The notes under the pieces: model-generated | Databases searched by the model: none | What the model saw: only the letters and a program-made list of their open reading frames with translations | What the model was told of the DNA's origin: nothing | Program-made: the position numbers and the translations under genes | Shown here: one piece after another, positions 61,367 through 64,000 of the stretch | How positions within the stretch are numbered: position 1 is the stretch's first letter | How the letters are laid out: each line of letters starts with the position of its first letter | Assembly (NCBI RefSeq): GCF_040685555.1 | Contig: NZ_JBFBIK010000021.1 | Coordinates: 1-64,000, forward strand | DNA: 64,000 bases | Direction of reading: 5' to 3' | Origin: Sphaerisporangium sp040685555 | GTDB taxonomy: Bacteria > Actinomycetota > Actinomycetes > Streptosporangiales > Streptosporangiaceae

Positions 61367-61837
61367 ATGGCCACCGTTGAGCTGACGTTCAGCGCACTTC
61401 CGGCTCACGTGCGCACGGCGCGGCTGGTCGCTACGGCCATCGCCCGCCGCACTGGGGTCGCCGAGGAGTTGCTGGACGAAGTACGGCTCGCTGTAGGTGA
61501 GGCATGCTCGCGGGCAGTGGAGGCACATCGCGTTCACTGCCCCGGCGAGCCGATCCGCATAGAGCTGTGCGACGAGTCGGGACGCTTCGAGGTCACGGTC
61601 ACCGACTCGGCACCGAGTGACGACCTGGAACAGGCGTATATGGAGGAGGATGGGGCGCCAACGCCCGTCAACGGCACCGCGTTGGCCAGCCTGCTCCCCG
61701 CCGACACGCTGATGTCCGGGTTCGGCATCGCCGTCATCGCCGCGCTGGCGGATGACGTCGAGGTGTATCCGAGTGCGAAAGGGTTGCGGATCAGGATGAG
61801 CTGGCCCGCGGCCACCACCGGCTTCGCCACCGCTTGA
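61367..61837 (+). CDS. Anti-sigma factor, RsbW-like HATPase (BldG partner)
   Basis: A 156-residue GHKL-fold ATPase/kinase-like protein. It has LDEVRLAVGEACSRAVEAH in the N-box position, where the usual Asn (EACTNAV) is Arg, then VTVTDSAPSDD and SGFGIAVIAALADDVEV in the G-box position. It should bind BldG and a sigma factor; the N-box change raises doubt about kinase activity. Co-transcribed with bldG. Confidence 0.88.
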   Translation: MATVELTFSALPAHVRTARLVATAIARRTGVAEELLDEVRLAVGEACSRAVEAHRVHCPGEPIRIELCDESGRFEVTVTDSAPSDDLEQAYMEEDGAPTPVNGTALASLLPADTLMSGFGIAVIAALADDVEVYPSAKGLRIRMSWPAATTGFATA

Positions 61838-62600
61838 AGCGGCTTCCAGGAGACCGCTTGTGGCGGCCTCTTGGGCACCCGCTTGGAGCGCCCGCTTGCA
61901 AGCGATCACCCGCAGTGGCCCCGGTGAAGGGCTGCCCAGGGTGACCGCCTGAAGCGGCCGGATGCCCGCCCGACCAGCTCGGACTACTCCCGAGCCAGGT
62001 CGGGTGCCTTCCCTGCGGCAGCGGGTATCTCCCCGATCCCACCTGCGCGCTGGTGTCATGCCCAGCCGACCAGTGGTGATCTCGTCGTACGGCCGCGTGC
62101 TGGGAAGTTCCCCCGCGTACACCGGCCACCAGCGGACAAGGCCGCCCTCGGACGGGCGGAGCCGTCCGCCGTGCCGGCCCCCTGAGTGTCAACGCAGGTG
62201 AAGACCCCTATTCCCCATCTCCGATGGAGTTGCGGTGCCGGGTTCCGGCATGTCCGCAGGTCTATAGGTCCTAATAATTTGGCAATAAAGGACTGTCCGT
62301 AATACGGACGTCGTCGCGCCCTGGGCGGGGAAAACCGCGTTGTTACTGGGCAAAGCCGCGCGGCTTACTGGACGAGCCCCTAATTGGCTGGCTGAAGAGG
62401 CTTCATATCTAGCGCGTGCCTGCGTAGACTCCCGGCACCGGCCAAGGTTTTGTCCCCGCAGATCGACGTCGCCCTGCGGGAAGGTCTGCGGACGTTACCG
62501 GAAGCGGCACTGCCAATCCAGCTCGGATGCGCGCCGCCCCCTCGACTGACTTCGCAGCGCGGTCCGCGCGTGGACCTACCCGTCTGGCCGAGGAGGACGG
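61838..62600. other. Intergenic region upstream of hppA
   Basis: A 763-bp gap. The first 110 bp have several copies of CCGCTTG/GAAGCGG-like half palindromes that may terminate the bldG operon. An AT-richer stretch at 62258-62310 (TCCTAATAATTTGGCAATAAA) is the most promoter-like part before hppA. No gene is supported. Confidence 0.5.
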
Positions 62601-64000
62601 ATGTCTAGGCTCTATCTCGCCGCTGACGACGCCGCAGCGGTATCCCTTAGTGGTTCCCATCTCACGATCGTGATCGTGGTGGCCGCGGTGGCGCTGCTCG
62701 CGCTCGCCGTCGCCGGTGGTCTCGTAAGAGAGGTGCTCGCTGCCGGTCAAGGCACCGAGCGAATGCAGAACATCTCGCGAGCTGTACAGGAAGGCGCCGC
62801 CGCGTATCTCACGCGGCAGTTCCGGACACTTGCCATCTTTGTAGTGATCATCCCGTTCCTGCTCTTCCTGCTTCCCGCGGAGACGACCGGCGTGGCCATC
62901 GGCCGCTCGGTATTCTTCGTGGTCGGCGCGGTGTTCTCCGCGCTGACCGGCTTCATGGGCATGTGGCTGGCCGTGCGCGGGAACGTCCGCGTCGCCGCCG
63001 CCGCCCGTGACGCGGGCGAGAAGGTCGCGATGCGCATCGCCTTCCGCACCGGTGGTGTGGCCGGCATGTTCACCGTCGGGCTCGGCCTGCTGGGCGCCGC
63101 GATCGTGGTGTTCGTCTACAAGGGCGACGCCCCGAGCGTGCTTGAGGGCTTCGGCTTCGGCGCGGCGCTGCTCGCGATGTTCATGCGAGTGGGTGGCGGC
63201 ATCTTCACCAAGGCCGCGGACGTGGGCGCCGACCTGGTCGGCAAGGTCGAGCAGGGCATCCCCGAGGACGACCCGCGCAACGCCGCCACCATCGCCGACA
63301 ACGTGGGCGACAACGTCGGCGACTGCGCAGGCATGGCGGCCGACCTGTTCGAGTCCTACGCGGTCATGCTGGTCGCGAGCCTCATCCTCGGCAAGGCCGC
63401 CTTCGGCACCGAGGGCCTGGTGTTCCCGCTGATCGTTCCCATGATCGGTGTGCTCACCGCGATCATCGGCATCTTCGCCACCGCTCCCCGGAGCGGCGAC
63501 CGCAACGGCATGGCGGCCATCAACCGCGGCTTCTTCATCTCGGCGGCCATCTCGGCCGTCCTGGTCGCGGTCGCGGCGTTCGCCTACCTGCCGAGCTCCT
63601 TCTCGCAGCTCACCGACGTCAGCAGCAGCATCGCCGGGCTCAACTCCGACCCGCGGCTGATCGCGATCGGCGCCGTGCTGATCGGCCTGATCCTCGCGAG
63701 CGCCATCCAGGTGCTCACCGGGTACTTCACCGAGACCAACCGCCGCCCGGTGAGGGACATCGGCGAGAGCTCGCTGACCGGTCCGGCCACCGTCATCCTG
63801 TCCGGCATCGCCGTCGGCCTGGAGTCGGCCGTCTACTCCGCGCTGCTCATCGGTGGCGCGGTGTACGGGGCGTTCCTGCTCGGCTTCGGCAACGTGACCG
63901 TGGCGCTGTTCGCGGTGGCCCTGGCCGGCACCGGCCTGCTCACCACCGTCGGCGTGATCGTGTCCATGGACACCTTCGGCCCGGTCTCCGACAACGCCCA
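62601..64000 (+). CDS. hppA: Membrane-bound proton-translocating pyrophosphatase (partial)
   Basis: The first 466 residues of a multi-helix H+-PPase; the gene runs past the window end. The substrate-binding core is present: RVGGGIFTKAADVGADLVGK and DDPRNAATIADNVGDNVGDC. It couples pyrophosphate hydrolysis to ion export. The residues that decide K+ dependence lie beyond the window. ATG 62601 has AGGAGG seven bases upstream. It follows bldG and its partner as in Streptomyces. Confidence 0.96.
   Translation, partial: MSRLYLAADDAAAVSLSGSHLTIVIVVAAVALLALAVAGGLVREVLAAGQGTERMQNISRAVQEGAAAYLTRQFRTLAIFVVIIPFLLFLLPAETTGVAIGRSVFFVVGAVFSALTGFMGMWLAVRGNVRVAAAARDAGEKVAMRIAFRTGGVAGMFTVGLGLLGAAIVVFVYKGDAPSVLEGFGFGAALLAMFMRVGGGIFTKAADVGADLVGKVEQGIPEDDPRNAATIADNVGDNVGDCAGMAADLFESYAVMLVASLILGKAAFGTEGLVFPLIVPMIGVLTAIIGIFATAPRSGDRNGMAAINRGFFISAAISAVLVAVAAFAYLPSSFSQLTDVSSSIAGLNSDPRLIAIGAVLIGLILASAIQVLTGYFTETNRRPVRDIGESSLTGPATVILSGIAVGLESAVYSALLIGGAVYGAFLLGFGNVTVALFAVALAGTGLLTTVGVIVSMDTFGPVSDNA

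Overview
The window is high-GC actinobacterial DNA. Its gene order (PBP, WhiB-like wblA and paired Get3/ArsA ATPases; crp-nth; acetyl-CoA synthetase; ssd-tad pilus genes; MrfA-like helicase; bldG and its anti-sigma partner; proton pyrophosphatase) is the conserved chromosomal block known from Streptomyces and, in part, from Mycobacterium. Protein style and frequent GTG/TTG starts would fit a filamentous actinomycete, perhaps Streptosporangiaceae; that placement is inference.

Layout. (1) 0-7 kb is accessory: an IS200/IS605 TnpB tail with its right-end hairpins, a TetR/NAD(P)-reductase pair sharing a palindromic operator, a secreted GH5 glycanase with a ricin-type lectin domain behind a LacI-type palindrome, an unrecognised gene, and relaxase-like and transposase remnants beside tRNA-Pro(CGG). 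(2) 7.2-17.5 kb is core: phosphoesterase, GatB/YqeY, class A PBP, wblA, two Get3/ArsA-like ATPases, DUF4177, RidA, Nudix, metallo-beta-lactamase fold and crp. (3) 17.6-41.5 kb is a secondary-metabolite island inserted at nth: a truncated 5' nth copy lies at its left edge and a complete but divergent nth at its right edge. (4) 41.2-51 kb returns to core genes: nth, CoA-type Nudix, HEAT protein, MarP-like protease, DUF309, alpha/beta hydrolase, holin-X protein, acs and a degenerate Fic protein. (5) 51.8-58.4 kb is a Tad/Flp pilus locus interrupted by a roughly 20-bp tandem-repeat tract containing DnaA-box-like sequences. (6) 58.5-64 kb holds the helicase, bldG, its anti-sigma partner and the start of hppA, which runs off the window.

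Island logic. The rightward arm encodes a PhzE-type aminodeoxyisochorismate synthase, a PhzD-type isochorismatase and an EntA/DhbA-type dehydrogenase, together predicting chorismate to 3-hydroxyanthranilate, followed by a flavin hydroxylase. The leftward arm is a 14-gene, mostly overlapping operon. It encodes an acyltransferase, glycosyltransferase, RmlB, RmlA, a VOC protein, a twin SagB-type oxidoreductase, a stand-alone adenylation enzyme with its carrier protein, a DapB-like reductase, a class II aldolase, an acyl-CoA dehydrogenase, an SDR, a KASIII-like acyltransferase with Ser in place of Cys, and an E1/rhodanese sulfur-transfer-like protein. A TetR-MFS-flavin hydroxylase operon and an EF-G-binding (FusB-like) protein gene lie at the right edge. 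The predicted product is a glycosylated, acylated aminophenol or aminoquinone that may carry sulfur. Paulomycin-type chemistry is the nearest logic I know, but the DapB/aldolase/SagB set does not fit any pathway I can name.
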